Shown here: piece by piece, positions 32,544-41,591 of the stretch
Layout of the letters: the number at the start of each line of letters is the position of its first letter
Numbering within the stretch: the stretch's first letter is position 1
DNA from: Allobosea sp.
Lineage (GTDB): Bacteria > Pseudomonadota > Alphaproteobacteria > Rhizobiales > Kaistiaceae
DNA: 64,000 nt
Assembly: GCA_017307955.1 (NCBI GenBank)
Contig: JAFKFV010000008.1
Coordinates: 310,001-374,000, forward strand
Direction of reading: 5' to 3'
Translations under genes and position numbers: made by a program
The notes under the pieces: generated by a model
Told to the model about the DNA's origin: nothing
Database searches by the model: none
The model's input: only the letters and a program-made list of their open reading frames with translations

Positions 32544-35500
32544 ATGACGGACAGCATCAGAGCCACGGGCGCCGGAGCCGGCGGCCGCGGCGTTACGGCC
32601 GTTCTCGGACCGACCAATACCGGCAAGACCCATTTCGCGATCGAGCGCATGCTCGCCCATTCGAGCGGCGTCATCGGTCTGCCGCTGAGGCTGCTCGCGC
32701 GCGAGGTCTATGGCCGCATCGCCGCGCGTGTCGGCACCGAGGCGGTGGCGCTCATCACGGGCGAAGAGAAGATCATCCCGGCCCATCCGCGCTACCGTGT
32801 CTGCACGGTCGAGGCGCTGCCGTCGGAAACCGACGCCTCCTTCCTCGCCATCGACGAGATCCAGCTCGCCGGCGATCTCGAGCGCGGCCATGTCTTCACC
32901 GACCGCATCCTCAATCTGCGCGGCCGCGACGAGACGCTGCTGCTCGGCGCCGCCACCATGCGGGGCATCATCGAGAAGCTTCTTCCCGGCGTGACGGTGA
33001 TCACGCGGCCGCGCATGTCGCTTTTGACCTATTCCGGCTCGAAGAAGATCACGCGCCTGCCGCGCCGCTCGGCGATCGTCGCCTTCTCCTCCGACGAGGT
33101 CTACGCGGTGGCCGAGTTGATCCGCCGCCAGCGCGGTGGCGCCGCCGTCGTGCTCGGCTCGCTCTCGCCGCGCACCCGCAACGCCCAGGTCGAGCTCTTC
33201 CAGAACGGCGATGTCGAGTTCCTCGTCGCAACCGACGCGATCGGCATGGGCCTCAATCTCGATGTCGATCATGTCGCCTTCGCGCAGGAACGGAAGTTCG
33301 ACGGCTACCAGTATCGCCGGCTGACGGCGTCCGAGTTCGGACAGATCGCCGGCCGGGCCGGCCGCCACACCCGCGACGGCACCTTCGGCGTCACCGGCCA
33401 GGTCGATCCGCTCGACGACGATCTCGTCGAGGCGCTGGAGAATCACCAGTTCCAGGCGGTGCGCACGCTGCAATGGCGCAACCGCACGCTCGATTTCCGC
33501 ACGCTCGACGCGCTGCGCATCAGCCTCGAAAAGCCGCCGGCCATGGAGGGGCTTTCCAAGGCGCCGCCTTCCGTCGATGTCGGCGTGCTGGAGCGGGTCG
33601 CGCGCGATGCCGAGGTCAAGGCGCTGGCCGACCGGCGCGAGCGGGTGCAACTCCTTTGGGATATCTGCCAGATTCCCGATTATCGGCGCATTGCGCCGGC
33701 CAATCATGCCGAACTGGTGACCGAGATTTTCGGCTTCGTGGCGCGCGACGGCGCGGTGCCGGACGACTGGTTCGCCCGCCAGGTCGCCTTCGCCGATCGC
33801 ACCGACGGCGACATCGATACCCTCGCCAATCGCATCGCCCATATCCGGACCTGGACCTTCGCGGCCAACCGTCCGAACTGGCTTCGTGATCCTCGGCATT
33901 GGCAGGAGCGCACGCGCGCGATAGAGGATCGTCTTTCCGATGCGCTGCACGAGCGATTGACGCAGCGTTTTGTCGACCGGCGCACCAGCGTCCTCATGAA
34001 GCGGCTGAGAGAAAACGCGATGCTCGAAGCAGAAATCACCTCGTCCGGCGACGTGCTGGTGGAGGGGCAGCATGTCGGAAGCCTGCAGGGATTCCGCTTC
34101 ACGCCGGACCCGAAGGCCGATGGACCCGACGCCAAGGCGATCGCTGCGGTCGCGCACCGGGCGCTCGCCGGCGAACTGGAACGCCGGGCCGAGAAGGTCG
34201 GCCGGGCGCCCAATCCCGAGTTCGCCCTCTCGACTGACGGCACGCTGCGCTGGCTGGGTGCGCCGGTGGCGAAGATCCTCGCGACCGACGATGTGCTGAA
34301 GCCGCGCCTCCTGCTGCTCGCCGACGAGGGCCTGACCGGCCCGGCGCGCGAGCGCGTGCAGGACCGCGTCGATCTCTGGCTGAAGAGCCATGTCGAGACG
34401 CTCTTGAAGCCGCTCTTCGATCTTCTCGCCGGCGCCGAGCTCACCGCTCCCGCCCGCGGCATTGCCTTCCGCCTCGCCGAAGGGCAGGGCGTGCTCGACC
34501 GGTCCGAGATCGCCGAGGACCTGAAGGCGCTCGACCAGGAGTCGCGCGCCGGCCTCCGCAAGCTCGGCGTGCGCTTCGGCGCCTATCACGTCTATGTGCC
34601 GGCGCTCCTGAAGCCGGCGCCGAGCGCGCTCAACGCGCTGCTCTGGGCGCTGAAGAACCAGGGCCTCGACACGCCCGGCCTCGCCGAGCTGCCGCAGCTC
34701 TCCTCCTCGGGCCGCACGACGATCCTTGTCGATCCCACCTTCGCGCGGCCGCTCTACAAGGTCGTCGGCTATCGCATCGCCGGCAACCGCGCGGTGCGTC
34801 TCGATATTCTCGAGCGCCTCGCCGACATCATCCGCCCGCTGATCGCCTGGAAGCCGACGCCCGACAATCTCGTGCCGCCGGACGGCGCCGTCGACGGCAA
34901 CGGCTTCACCGTGACCGTCTCGATGATGTCGTTGCTCGGCTGCTCGGGCGAGGATTTCGCCGGCGTGCTGAAATCGCTCGGCTACCGGATGGAACGCCGC
35001 CCGGCGCCGCCGAAGCCGGCTGCTCCCGCACCTGCCGAGGCCACGGCCGCCGTCGAGGCTCCGGCTGCCCATAGCGAGGCTCCTGCCGAGACAGCCACCG
35101 AGGCGTCGCCCGTGTCCGCAGAAGCGGCTGAAGAGGCTCCCGCCGCGGACGCGGTGACCGAGGCCGCCGTGGCGGCCGAGAGCGAACCCGCCATTGCCGA
35201 GGCTGCGGCGGCGCCGGCCGAGGCGCCCGCCGAAGCCGCTGCCCAGGACGAGGCGGCGGAGGCACCTGCTGCCGAGACCGAGGCAACCGAGGCTGCCACT
35301 GAGGCCCCGGTTGAAGCGCCCGTCGAGGTCGCGGCAACGCCCTCAGAGGAGGCCGTGGCGGCCGCTCCGGAAGAGCCGGCGATGATCGAGATCTGGCGGC
35401 CCGGCCGCTTCGATCGCCGTCCGCCACGCGAGCAGAACGAGCGTCGCGGCGGCCAGCGCCATCGCGGGCCGCAGCAGCAGGGTGCCGCCGGCGAAGGTGG

Positions 35501-35882
35501 CGAGCAGCGCCGCGAGGGCGGTCAGCAGCGTCGCGACGGACGCCCGCAGCACGGCCAGCCGCGCGGCGAGGGTGCGCCCGCCGAGGGCCGCCGTCCCGAA
35601 AATCGCGGCGGCGAGCACAAGGGCCCGCGCCGCGAGGATCGCGGTCCGCGTCCTGACCGGCGCAACGAGCGTGGCCCCGAGGCCGAGGGCGAGCGTCCCG
35701 ATCGCCGTCATGGCGAGCGCCACGGCGAGCGTCATGGCGAGCGTGATCAGCGTCGTGGTCCGGCGCCGCAGCAGCAGCGCCGCGACGATCCGCGCCGCGA
35801 GCGGCCCATCGATCCCAATTCGCCCTTCGCGGCGCTCGCGGCGCTGAAGGCGGATCTCGAGGCCAAGAAACGCGGTAACTGA
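32544..35882 (+). CDS. SUV3-like superfamily 2 RNA helicase with low-complexity tail
   Basis: A DExH-type helicase related to mitochondrial SUV3, expected to unwind RNA using ATP. The 1112-residue product starts with the helicase core. Walker A is GPTNTGKTHFA, motif II is the DEIQ box in AIDEIQLAGD, motif III-like LLLGAATMRG follows, and the second RecA domain has VATDAIGMGLNLD and QIAGRAGRHTRDG. A helical middle part runs to about 830. The tail is unusual. About 830-950 is almost only Ala, Glu, Pro and Thr. About 960-1090 is rich in Arg, Gly, Gln and His with short GERH repeats, like an RNA-binding RGG region. It heads the run to OsmC and the S4 gene. Confidence 0.9.
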   Translation: MTDSIRATGAGAGGRGVTAVLGPTNTGKTHFAIERMLAHSSGVIGLPLRLLAREVYGRIAARVGTEAVALITGEEKIIPAHPRYRVCTVEALPSETDASFLAIDEIQLAGDLERGHVFTDRILNLRGRDETLLLGAATMRGIIEKLLPGVTVITRPRMSLLTYSGSKKITRLPRRSAIVAFSSDEVYAVAELIRRQRGGAAVVLGSLSPRTRNAQVELFQNGDVEFLVATDAIGMGLNLDVDHVAFAQERKFDGYQYRRLTASEFGQIAGRAGRHTRDGTFGVTGQVDPLDDDLVEALENHQFQAVRTLQWRNRTLDFRTLDALRISLEKPPAMEGLSKAPPSVDVGVLERVARDAEVKALADRRERVQLLWDICQIPDYRRIAPANHAELVTEIFGFVARDGAVPDDWFARQVAFADRTDGDIDTLANRIAHIRTWTFAANRPNWLRDPRHWQERTRAIEDRLSDALHERLTQRFVDRRTSVLMKRLRENAMLEAEITSSGDVLVEGQHVGSLQGFRFTPDPKADGPDAKAIAAVAHRALAGELERRAEKVGRAPNPEFALSTDGTLRWLGAPVAKILATDDVLKPRLLLLADEGLTGPARERVQDRVDLWLKSHVETLLKPLFDLLAGAELTAPARGIAFRLAEGQGVLDRSEIAEDLKALDQESRAGLRKLGVRFGAYHVYVPALLKPAPSALNALLWALKNQGLDTPGLAELPQLSSSGRTTILVDPTFARPLYKVVGYRIAGNRAVRLDILERLADIIRPLIAWKPTPDNLVPPDGAVDGNGFTVTVSMMSLLGCSGEDFAGVLKSLGYRMERRPAPPKPAAPAPAEATAAVEAPAAHSEAPAETATEASPVSAEAAEEAPAADAVTEAAVAAESEPAIAEAAAAPAEAPAEAAAQDEAAEAPAAETEATEAATEAPVEAPVEVAATPSEEAVAAAPEEPAMIEIWRPGRFDRRPPREQNERRGGQRHRGPQQQGAAGEGGEQRREGGQQRRDGRPQHGQPRGEGAPAEGRRPENRGGEHKGPRREDRGPRPDRRNERGPEAEGERPDRRHGERHGERHGERDQRRGPAPQQQRRDDPRRERPIDPNSPFAALAALKADLEAKKRGN

Positions 35883-35920
35883 GCGCGGCGGCTGAGCCGC
35901 GCTTCATCGAGGGCGGCAGC

Positions 35921-36340
35921 GTGCCCGGCAGGATCAGGACGAGGGAAACCGGTGCCGACGCCGAAGTCGGCCGGCAGGGTTCGCCGCGCGTGACGAGCGT
36001 CACCGGCGGCGAGCTGGCGATGGCCACACGGCCGTCGGAAGCGGGCTTCAGTCCGCTCGACCTGCTCTATGCCGCGCTCGCCGGGTGCCTCGTCGTCAGC
36101 GCCCGCAGCGCGGCCGGCGAACTCGGCTTGCTCGAGCGTTTCGATGCCGCGTCGGCCCGCGTGCACGGCGAGAAGGCCGCGGACGGCCCATCCCGGATCG
36201 CCACCTTCCATGTCGAAATCGGCATTTCCGGCGATCTCGACGCCGGCGAGCGCGCGCGCATCGCCGCGCGGGCGGAAGAACTCTGCACCGTCAGCAATAC
36301 GCTGCATGGCGCGCCGCGCGTCGTCCTCTCCCACGGCTGA
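35921..36340 (+). CDS. OsmC family peroxide-reductase-like protein
   Basis: OsmC/Ohr-type proteins reduce organic peroxides with a pair of cysteines. The 139-residue product has the family segments GFSPLDLLYAALAGCLVVSA, with one candidate active Cys, a strand with TFHVEIGISGDL, and ARAEELCTVSNTL with the second. The two-Cys arrangement fits. The start is taken as the GTG at 35921, 38 bases after the helicase stop, and an internal start is possible. It is probably in one transcript with the helicase and S4 genes. Confidence 0.82.
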   Translation: MPGRIRTRETGADAEVGRQGSPRVTSVTGGELAMATRPSEAGFSPLDLLYAALAGCLVVSARSAAGELGLLERFDAASARVHGEKAADGPSRIATFHVEIGISGDLDAGERARIAARAEELCTVSNTLHGAPRVVLSHG

Positions 36341-36437
36341 GCCCACGCTGGACTTTTCGCAGGAGCGGCTCGACCATCGCCGCGTCGGGCCGGCGAATCG
36401 CCGTGAACCGGCGGCAGGGCAGCGACACGGGAGGGTC

Positions 36438-36836
36438 ATGTCCGAGGCTCAGGAGCGGCAGCGCATCGACAAGTGGCTGTGGTTCGCACGCTTCGCGCGG
36501 ACGCGCACGCTCGCCCAGAAGCTGGTGGCCGCGGGTTCGGTCCGCGTCAATCGCGAGCGGGTGGACAGCGCCAGCCGGCTGGTGAAGCCGGGCGACGTGC
36601 TCACGGTCTCGCTGGAGCATCAGATCCGCGTCGTGCGGGTGCTCTCGAGCGGCGAGCGGCGCGGTCCGGCTAGCGAGGCGCAGGAGCTCTATGAGGAGGT
36701 GACGCCGCCGGCGCCGGTCGCCCGGACCGGCGGTGGTCCGAGGCCGACGAAACGCGACCGGCGGGCGCTCGATGCGCTGCATGGCGCCGGCGAGGGCTTT
36801 CCTGGAATGCCCGTCGTCGAGGCGGGCGAAGACTAG
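36438..36836 (+). CDS. S4-domain RNA-binding protein (Hsp15-like)
   Basis: A small S4-domain protein similar to Hsp15/HslR, which in E. coli binds 50S subunits carrying a stalled nascent chain. The 132-residue product has the S4 fold at about 8-70 ([32 protein letters not shown] and [12 protein letters not shown]). A basic and proline-rich tail ends with [13 protein letters not shown] chose the ATG at 36438 because GGAGGGTC precedes it; the open frame runs back through the OsmC gene. Confidence 0.9.
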   Translation: MSEAQERQRIDKWLWFARFARTRTLAQKLVAAGSVRVNRERVDSASRLVKPGDVLTVSLEHQIRVVRVLSSGERRGPASEAQELYEEVTPPAPVARTGGGPRPTKRDRRALDALHGAGEGFPGMPVVEAGED

Positions 36837-36967
36837 ACGTTCTTTTCCCGGCGCGGCGTCCCGGCGCACCGGGGCGTCCTTGCACCGTCCGATCAAATTG
36901 TTTACCCAAACCCTGCCTGCGAGACCCCAGCCTTTTGGGCTGGAGCGCCGCGGGCGAGGAGATCGCC

Positions 36968-37306
36968 GTGCCCTATGTCGTGACCGATAACTGCATTCGC
37001 TGCAAATACACCGACTGCGTCGAGGTCTGCCCCGTGGACTGTTTCTACGAGGGCGACAACATGCTGGTCATCCATCCCGACGAGTGCATCGACTGCGGCG
37101 TGTGCGAGCCGGAATGCCCGGCCGAGGCGATCAAGCCGGATACCGAGCCGGGCCTCGACAAGTGGCTGAAGCTCAACGCCGAATATGCCGAGAAGTGGCC
37201 GAACATCACGCTGCGCAAGGAGCCGCCGGCCGACGCGGCGACCTTCGACGGCGTCGAGGGCAAGCTCGAGAAGTACTTCTCCGAGAAGCCCGGCGAAGGC
37301 GATTGA
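36968..37306 (+). CDS. fdxA: 7Fe ferredoxin FdxA
   Basis: FdxA is a soluble electron carrier with one [3Fe-4S] and one [4Fe-4S] cluster. The 112-residue product has both cysteine motifs, [18 protein letters not shown] near the start and [16 protein letters not shown] at about 40-55. The C-terminal helix region ends in [12 protein letters not shown] chose the GTG at 36968 because GAGGAGATC precedes it and the product then begins PYVVTDNC as in the family. A small hairpin (CCAGCC/GGCTGG at 36927-36943) sits just upstream. Confidence 0.96.
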   Translation: MPYVVTDNCIRCKYTDCVEVCPVDCFYEGDNMLVIHPDECIDCGVCEPECPAEAIKPDTEPGLDKWLKLNAEYAEKWPNITLRKEPPADAATFDGVEGKLEKYFSEKPGEGD

Positions 37307-37387
37307 TCGACGCGCCGCTGGCGCGTGCAGGCTGCGACCGATTCGCCGTGCGAGGGCGCGCGGGGAGAGAAGCCGCGCGTTAAAGCT

Positions 37388-37415
37388 TTGTTTTTCCGCC
37401 GTTTTGTGATATATA
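37388..37415 (+). promoter_or_regulatory. candidate housekeeping promoter upstream of carD
   Basis: TTGTTT at 37388-37393 and TATATA at 37410-37415 are separated by 16 bases. This is the only AT-rich patch in the area and lies 343 bases before the carD ATG. If used, carD mRNA has a leader of more than 300 bases. Confidence 0.45.
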
Positions 37416-37757
37416 ACCAACACAGTCGGTAAAAACCTTCGGCGTTGCCGCACCAGATCGGTGTTTGGTTGGTGGTAAGCCCCCGCCTTCGGTAGTGGAT
37501 GACCCTCTGGCGGTGCCTCCCGCGCCGCCGGCGGGAATCCGCGACCCTTTGCGCGTGGCGCCAGCTGCCTTTCGGCGGGCCAGCGATTTTTTCCATCGGC
37601 TGACAGGTGTGAGAGGCGGATCCGGGTGGTTCGCCGCCGGGACAGGCTTTCCCGGCAGCCGCCCGGTCGCATGGAGCGATGGGCCTGGCGCGGGTGCGCC
37701 CGGCCCGGCCTCCGGTCTGGCGAGCCGGGACCGTAACCGCAAGGAGTTGAGACGAGT
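37416..37757 (+). promoter_or_regulatory. long GC-rich leader of carD, possible structured RNA
   Basis: These 342 bases have no frame I can support. They contain several stems, for example GCCGGGA at 37636-37642 with TCCCGGC at 37650-37656, and end in AAGGAG before the carD start. I looked for 4.5S, RNase P and tmRNA hallmarks and saw none. Confidence 0.4.
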
Positions 37758-38357
37758 ATGGCCGCAATCAAGAAGACCACTCATCGTTCCGATTTCAAGA
37801 CGAGCGAGCGCATCGTCTATCCGGCGCATGGCGTCGGCGAGATCGTCGGTCTCGAGGAACAGGAAGTGGCCGGCATGAAGCTCGAACTGTTCGTCATCGC
37901 CTTCGAGAAGGACAAGATGAAGCTGCGCGTCCCGGTCGCCAAGGCGACGGCCGTCGGCATGCGCAAGCTCTCGGATGCCGCGACGGTCAAGAAGGCGCTC
38001 GAGACGATCCGCGGCCGCGCGCGCGTCAAGCGCACGATGTGGAGCCGCCGCGCCCAGGAATATGAGGCGAAGATCAATTCCGGCGACCTCATCGCCATTT
38101 CCGAGGTCGTGCGCGACCTGTTCCGCTCCGAGAGCCAGCCGGAGCAGTCCTATTCCGAGCGCCAGCTCTACGAGGCTGCTCTCGACCGCATGTCGCGCGA
38201 GATCGCGGCGGTGAGCGAGATCTCGGAGACCGAGGCCGTGCGCCAGATCGAGCAGAACCTCGCCAAGAGCCCGCGCCGCGGCGGCAAGGCCGATGACGCG
38301 ACCGGCGAGGCCGAGCCCGAGGACGATCACGACGAGACGCATGACGAGGCGGCCTGA
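37758..38357 (+). CDS. carD: CarD family transcriptional regulator
   Basis: CarD-type proteins bind the RNA polymerase beta subunit and stabilise open complexes at many promoters, including rRNA promoters. The 199-residue product has the RNAP-interaction Tudor-like domain at about 15-75 (SERIVYPAHGVGEIVGLE). The helical DNA-binding domain at about 80-165 has TMWSRRAQEYEAKI and LIAISEVVRDLFR. An acidic tail ends the protein. AAGGAG lies nine bases or so before the ATG. The fdxA-carD-rpoH order is one I recall from relatives. Confidence 0.95.
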   Translation: MAAIKKTTHRSDFKTSERIVYPAHGVGEIVGLEEQEVAGMKLELFVIAFEKDKMKLRVPVAKATAVGMRKLSDAATVKKALETIRGRARVKRTMWSRRAQEYEAKINSGDLIAISEVVRDLFRSESQPEQSYSERQLYEAALDRMSREIAAVSEISETEAVRQIEQNLAKSPRRGGKADDATGEAEPEDDHDETHDEAA

Positions 38358-38401
38358 GCCGCCTGGCCGCGCCCTCTCGCGCGGTGGTCACTGCTGAATG
38401 A

Positions 38402-38437
38402 GAACGCCCGGCCGCAAGGTCGGGCGTTCGCTTTTTC
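38402..38437 (+). terminator. intrinsic terminator of carD
   Basis: GAACGCCCG at 38402-38410 pairs with CGGGCGTTC at 38421-38429. The stem is extended inside by CC/GG around GCAA and is followed by GCTTTTTC. Confidence 0.9.
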
Positions 38438-38488
38438 AAGACCCTGATCACGCCGATGTGTGCGCGGGCGGGGCAACCAACCGACGAG

Positions 38489-38531
38489 CCCGTCCGTATG
38501 ACGAAGGACAGCAAGCGGATCCAAGGACGGG
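38489..38531 (+). promoter_or_regulatory. leader stem covering the rpoH-like ribosome-binding site
   Basis: CCCGTCC at 38489-38495 is the exact reverse complement of GGACGGG at 38525-38531. The second arm overlaps the GGGAG Shine-Dalgarno (38529-38533) that serves the ATG at 38541. If the RNA folds this way the start is masked, as in temperature-controlled sigma-32 mRNAs. This is inference from sequence only. Confidence 0.4.
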
Positions 38532-38540
38532 AGCAGCGCC

Positions 38541-39407
38541 ATGGCGATGTCGACGAATTCCGGCCGTCAGTTCGTGCGGGCGGCCATGCAGGCCCCTTAT
38601 CTCGAACGCGGGCAAGAGAAGTCGCTCGCCGAGAAATGGCGTGGCGAGAGTGATGCGGCGGCGCTGCACCAGCTGACCCAGGCGCATATGCGCCTCGTCA
38701 TCGCCATCGCCGCCCGCTTCCGGCATTTCGGCTTGCCGATGAACGATCTCATCCAGGAGGGCAATGTCGGCCTGCTCGAGGCCGCTGCCCGCTTCGAGCC
38801 CGAGCGCGACATCCGCTTCTCCACCTATGCCACCTGGTGGATCCGCGCCGCGATCCAGGACTATGTCCTGCGCAACTGGTCGATTGTCCGGGGCGGCACC
38901 TCCTCGACGCAGAAGGCCCTCTTCTTCAACCTCCGCCGGCTGCGTGCGCGCCTCGCCCGGACGCAGGAGGGCGTCAGCAATCGCGAGATCTACCAGCAGA
39001 TCGCGACCACCATCGGCGTCTCGACCGACGATGTCGCGATGATGGATGCGCGCCTCTCCGGCTCCGACACCTCGCTCAACGCGCCCGTCGGCGAGGGCGA
39101 TGCCTCGGCCTCCGATCGGCAGGACTTCCTCGTCGACGATACGCCGCTTCCCGACGAGCGGGTCGGCGAGGTGATCGACGGCGCCCGCTGGTCGACATGG
39201 CTGCATGAGGCGATGGGCGCGCTCAACCCGCGCGAGATCCGCATTCTCAAGGCGCGACGCCTCAGCGAGGAGAGCGCGACGCTGGAGGAACTGGGCGCGT
39301 CGCTCGGCATCTCCAAGGAGCGCGTCCGCCAGATCGAGAGCCGCGCGATGGAGAAGCTGAAGGCGGCGCTGCTGCGCGAGCACGGTGCCGAAGCCCGGCC
39401 GCTCTGA
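38541..39407 (+). CDS. rpoH: RpoH-type (sigma-32) RNA polymerase sigma factor
   Basis: A heat-shock class sigma factor. The 288-residue product has region 2 at about 45-115 (HMRLVIAIAARFRHFGLPM, DLIQEGNVGLLEAA, FSTYATWWIRAAIQDYVL). The RpoH box reads QKALFFNLRRLR at about 130-141. Region 4 near the end has LEELGASLGISKERVRQIE. The box separates it from the general sigma-70. Alphaproteobacteria often have two rpoH genes; which one this is cannot be told here. AGGGAG-like GGGAG precedes the ATG. Confidence 0.93.
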   Translation: MAMSTNSGRQFVRAAMQAPYLERGQEKSLAEKWRGESDAAALHQLTQAHMRLVIAIAARFRHFGLPMNDLIQEGNVGLLEAAARFEPERDIRFSTYATWWIRAAIQDYVLRNWSIVRGGTSSTQKALFFNLRRLRARLARTQEGVSNREIYQQIATTIGVSTDDVAMMDARLSGSDTSLNAPVGEGDASASDRQDFLVDDTPLPDERVGEVIDGARWSTWLHEAMGALNPREIRILKARRLSEESATLEELGASLGISKERVRQIESRAMEKLKAALLREHGAEARPL

Positions 39408-39426
39408 AACGATCATCAAAAACCAG

Positions 39427-39460
39427 AAGGGGCGCGGCCGTCGAAGCCGCGCCCCTTTTC
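39427..39460. terminator. bidirectional terminator of rpoH-like gene and ilvD
   Basis: AAGGGGCGCGGC at 39427-39438 pairs with GCCGCGCCCCTT at 39446-39457 around a seven-base loop, with T-rich tails on both strands. Confidence 0.9.
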
Positions 39461-39480
39461 TATGGCCCGAAGGCCGTGGC

Positions 39481-41331
39481 CTATTCGATCTGCGTGACGT
39501 CGCGGACGGCGCCGCGGTCGGCGCTGGTCGCCATGGCGGCATAGGCGCGCAACGCCGTGGAAACAGCGCGCTTGCGCGGTGCCGCGGGCTTCCAGCCGGC
39601 CTTGCCCTTGGCGTCCATCGCCGCGCGGCGGCGGGCCAGTTCCTCGTCCGAGATCACGATCCGCATGCTGCGGTTCGGGATGTCGATCTCGATCATGTCG
39701 CCCGGCTCCACCAGCGCTATGGCGCCGCCCGAGGCCGCTTCCGGCGCGACATGGCCGATCGAAAGGCCCGAGGTGCCGCCCGAGAAGCGGCCGTCGGTGA
39801 CGAGCGCGCAGGCCTTGCCGAGGCCGCGCGACTTCAGATAGCTCGTCGGATAGAGCATCTCCTGCATGCCGGGGCCGCCCTTCGGACCCTCGTAGCGGAT
39901 GACGACGACATCGCCTTCCTTGACCTTCTTGTTGAGGATGCCGTGCACGGCATCGTCCTGGCTCTCGAAGATCACGGCCGGGCCGGTGAATTTCAGGATC
40001 GACTCGTCGACGCCGGCCGTCTTCACGACGGCGCCGTTCGGCGCGAGATTGCCCTTCAGCACGGCAAGGCCGCCATCCTTCGAGAAGGCATGCGGGATGT
40101 CGCGGATGGCGCCGGCCTCGCGGTCGATGTCGAGCTCTTCCCAGCGCGAGGACTGGCTGAACGCGACCTGGGTCGCAACGCCGCCCGGCGCGGCGCGGAA
40201 GAATTCGCGCACGCTCTCCGAATTGGTCTGGCGGATATCCCAGCGCTGGATCGCCTCGCCAAGGGTCGCCGAATGCACGGTCGGCATGTCGAGATTGAGC
40301 AGATCGCCCCGCGCCAGCTCGCCGAGGATGGCCATGATGCCGCCGGCGCGATGGACATCCTCCATATGGACATCCTGCTTGGCCGGCGCGACCTTGGAGA
40401 GCACCGGCACGCGGCGCGACAGGCGATCGATGTCGTCGAGGCCGAAGTCGAGGCCCGCCTCATGCGCGGCGGCGAGGATATGCAGCACGGTGTTGGTCGA
40501 GCCGCCCATCGCGATGTCGAGCGTCATGGCGTTCTCGAAGGCGCCGAAGCCGGCGACATTGCGCGGCAGCACGCTCTCGTCTTCCTGCTCGTAGTAGCGG
40601 CGCGCGAGATCGACGATGAGATGACCGGCCTCGACGAAGAGGCGCTTGCGGTCGGAATGGGTGGCGAGCGTCGAGCCGTTGCCGGGCAGCGACAGGCCGA
40701 GCGCCTCGGTCAGGCAGTTCATCGAGTTCGCCGTGAACATGCCCGAACATGAGCCGCAGGTCGGGCAGGCGGCGCGCTCGATGGTGGCGACGTCCTCGTC
40801 CGAGGTGCGCTCGTCGGCGGCGGCGACCATCGCGTCGACGAGATCGAGCGCCACCTTCTTGCCGTGCATCACGACCTTGCCGGCCTCCATCGGCCCGCCG
40901 GAGACGAAGACGGCCGGGATGTTGAGCCGGAGCGCCGCCATCAGCATGCCGGGCGTGATCTTGTCGCAATTGGAGATGCAGACCATCGCATCGGCGCAAT
41001 GCGCGTTGACCATGTATTCGACGCTGTCGGCGATGATCTCGCGCGAGGGTAGCGAATAGAGCATGCCGTCATGGCCCATCGCGATGCCGTCATCGACGGC
41101 GATCGTGTTGAATTCCTTGGCGACGCCGCCGGCCTGCTCGATCTCGCGCGCAACCAGCTGGCCGAGATCCTTGAGATGGACATGGCCGGGCACGAACTGC
41201 GTGAAGGAATTCACCACCGCAATGATCGGCTTGCCGAAGTCGCCGTCCTTCATGCCCGTCGCGCGCCAGAGGCCGCGGGCGCCGGCCATGTTGCGGCCGT
41301 GGGTGGTGGTGCGGGAGCGATAGGCAGGCAT
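39481..41331 (-). CDS. ilvD: dihydroxy-acid dehydratase IlvD
   Basis: IlvD dehydrates 2,3-dihydroxy acids to 2-keto acids in valine, leucine and isoleucine synthesis, using an iron-sulfur cluster. The 616-residue product has the cluster cysteines in [13 protein letters not shown] and [18 protein letters not shown]. It also has the GGSTNTVLH segment and the late [18 protein letters not shown] block with the catalytic Ser. I chose the ATG at 41331 ([15 protein letters not shown]) preceded by GAGG; longer open frame upstream has no similarity. Confidence 0.97.
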   Translation of the reverse strand: MPAYRSRTTTHGRNMAGARGLWRATGMKDGDFGKPIIAVVNSFTQFVPGHVHLKDLGQLVAREIEQAGGVAKEFNTIAVDDGIAMGHDGMLYSLPSREIIADSVEYMVNAHCADAMVCISNCDKITPGMLMAALRLNIPAVFVSGGPMEAGKVVMHGKKVALDLVDAMVAAADERTSDEDVATIERAACPTCGSCSGMFTANSMNCLTEALGLSLPGNGSTLATHSDRKRLFVEAGHLIVDLARRYYEQEDESVLPRNVAGFGAFENAMTLDIAMGGSTNTVLHILAAAHEAGLDFGLDDIDRLSRRVPVLSKVAPAKQDVHMEDVHRAGGIMAILGELARGDLLNLDMPTVHSATLGEAIQRWDIRQTNSESVREFFRAAPGGVATQVAFSQSSRWEELDIDREAGAIRDIPHAFSKDGGLAVLKGNLAPNGAVVKTAGVDESILKFTGPAVIFESQDDAVHGILNKKVKEGDVVVIRYEGPKGGPGMQEMLYPTSYLKSRGLGKACALVTDGRFSGGTSGLSIGHVAPEAASGGAIALVEPGDMIEIDIPNRSMRIVISDEELARRRAAMDAKGKAGWKPAAPRKRAVSTALRAYAAMATSADRGAVRDVTQIE

Positions 41332-41508
41332 GGAGACCTCGCGTGACGAACAGGGTTCCCGTGGGGACCATCTCGGCGGCCGGTGGTGCGGGCCGCGACC
41401 GGGAAGATAGTTTCGTTGCACCAGAATACGATGGCTGTCGAGTGAAAATGGCCGCGCGGACCCTCTTGAAAGCCTTTCGGGACGCCGCCATGTTTCCGCT
41501 AACGAGCG

Positions 41509-41556
41509 GGGTCCGGGCCCCTCTGGCGGTGTGTCGCCCACCGCGATGTCGGACCC
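41509..41556 (+). promoter_or_regulatory. nested stem structure in the terC leader
   Basis: GGGTCCG at 41509-41515 pairs with CGGACCC at 41550-41556, and inside it GCGGTG at 41526-41531 pairs with CACCGC at 41539-41544. It ends 35 bases before the terC ATG. Some TerC-family genes have manganese riboswitches of the yybP-ykoY class in this place. I could not match that consensus here, so this is only a possible leader element. Confidence 0.35.
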
Positions 41557-41591
41557 TTAGGCCATGAGGCACGGCGACCTGCGGCTCGTTC

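Noticed and set aside
32301..35072. Long open frame on the minus strand opposite the helicase
   Set aside because: Shadow frame; the plus-strand helicase has all motifs.
37416..37757. RNase P, 4.5S or tmRNA gene before carD
   Set aside because: None of the hallmark sequences of these RNAs is visible.
41332..41591. yybP-ykoY manganese riboswitch before terC
   Set aside because: Stems exist, but I could not match the conserved loop sequences; kept only as a possible leader element.
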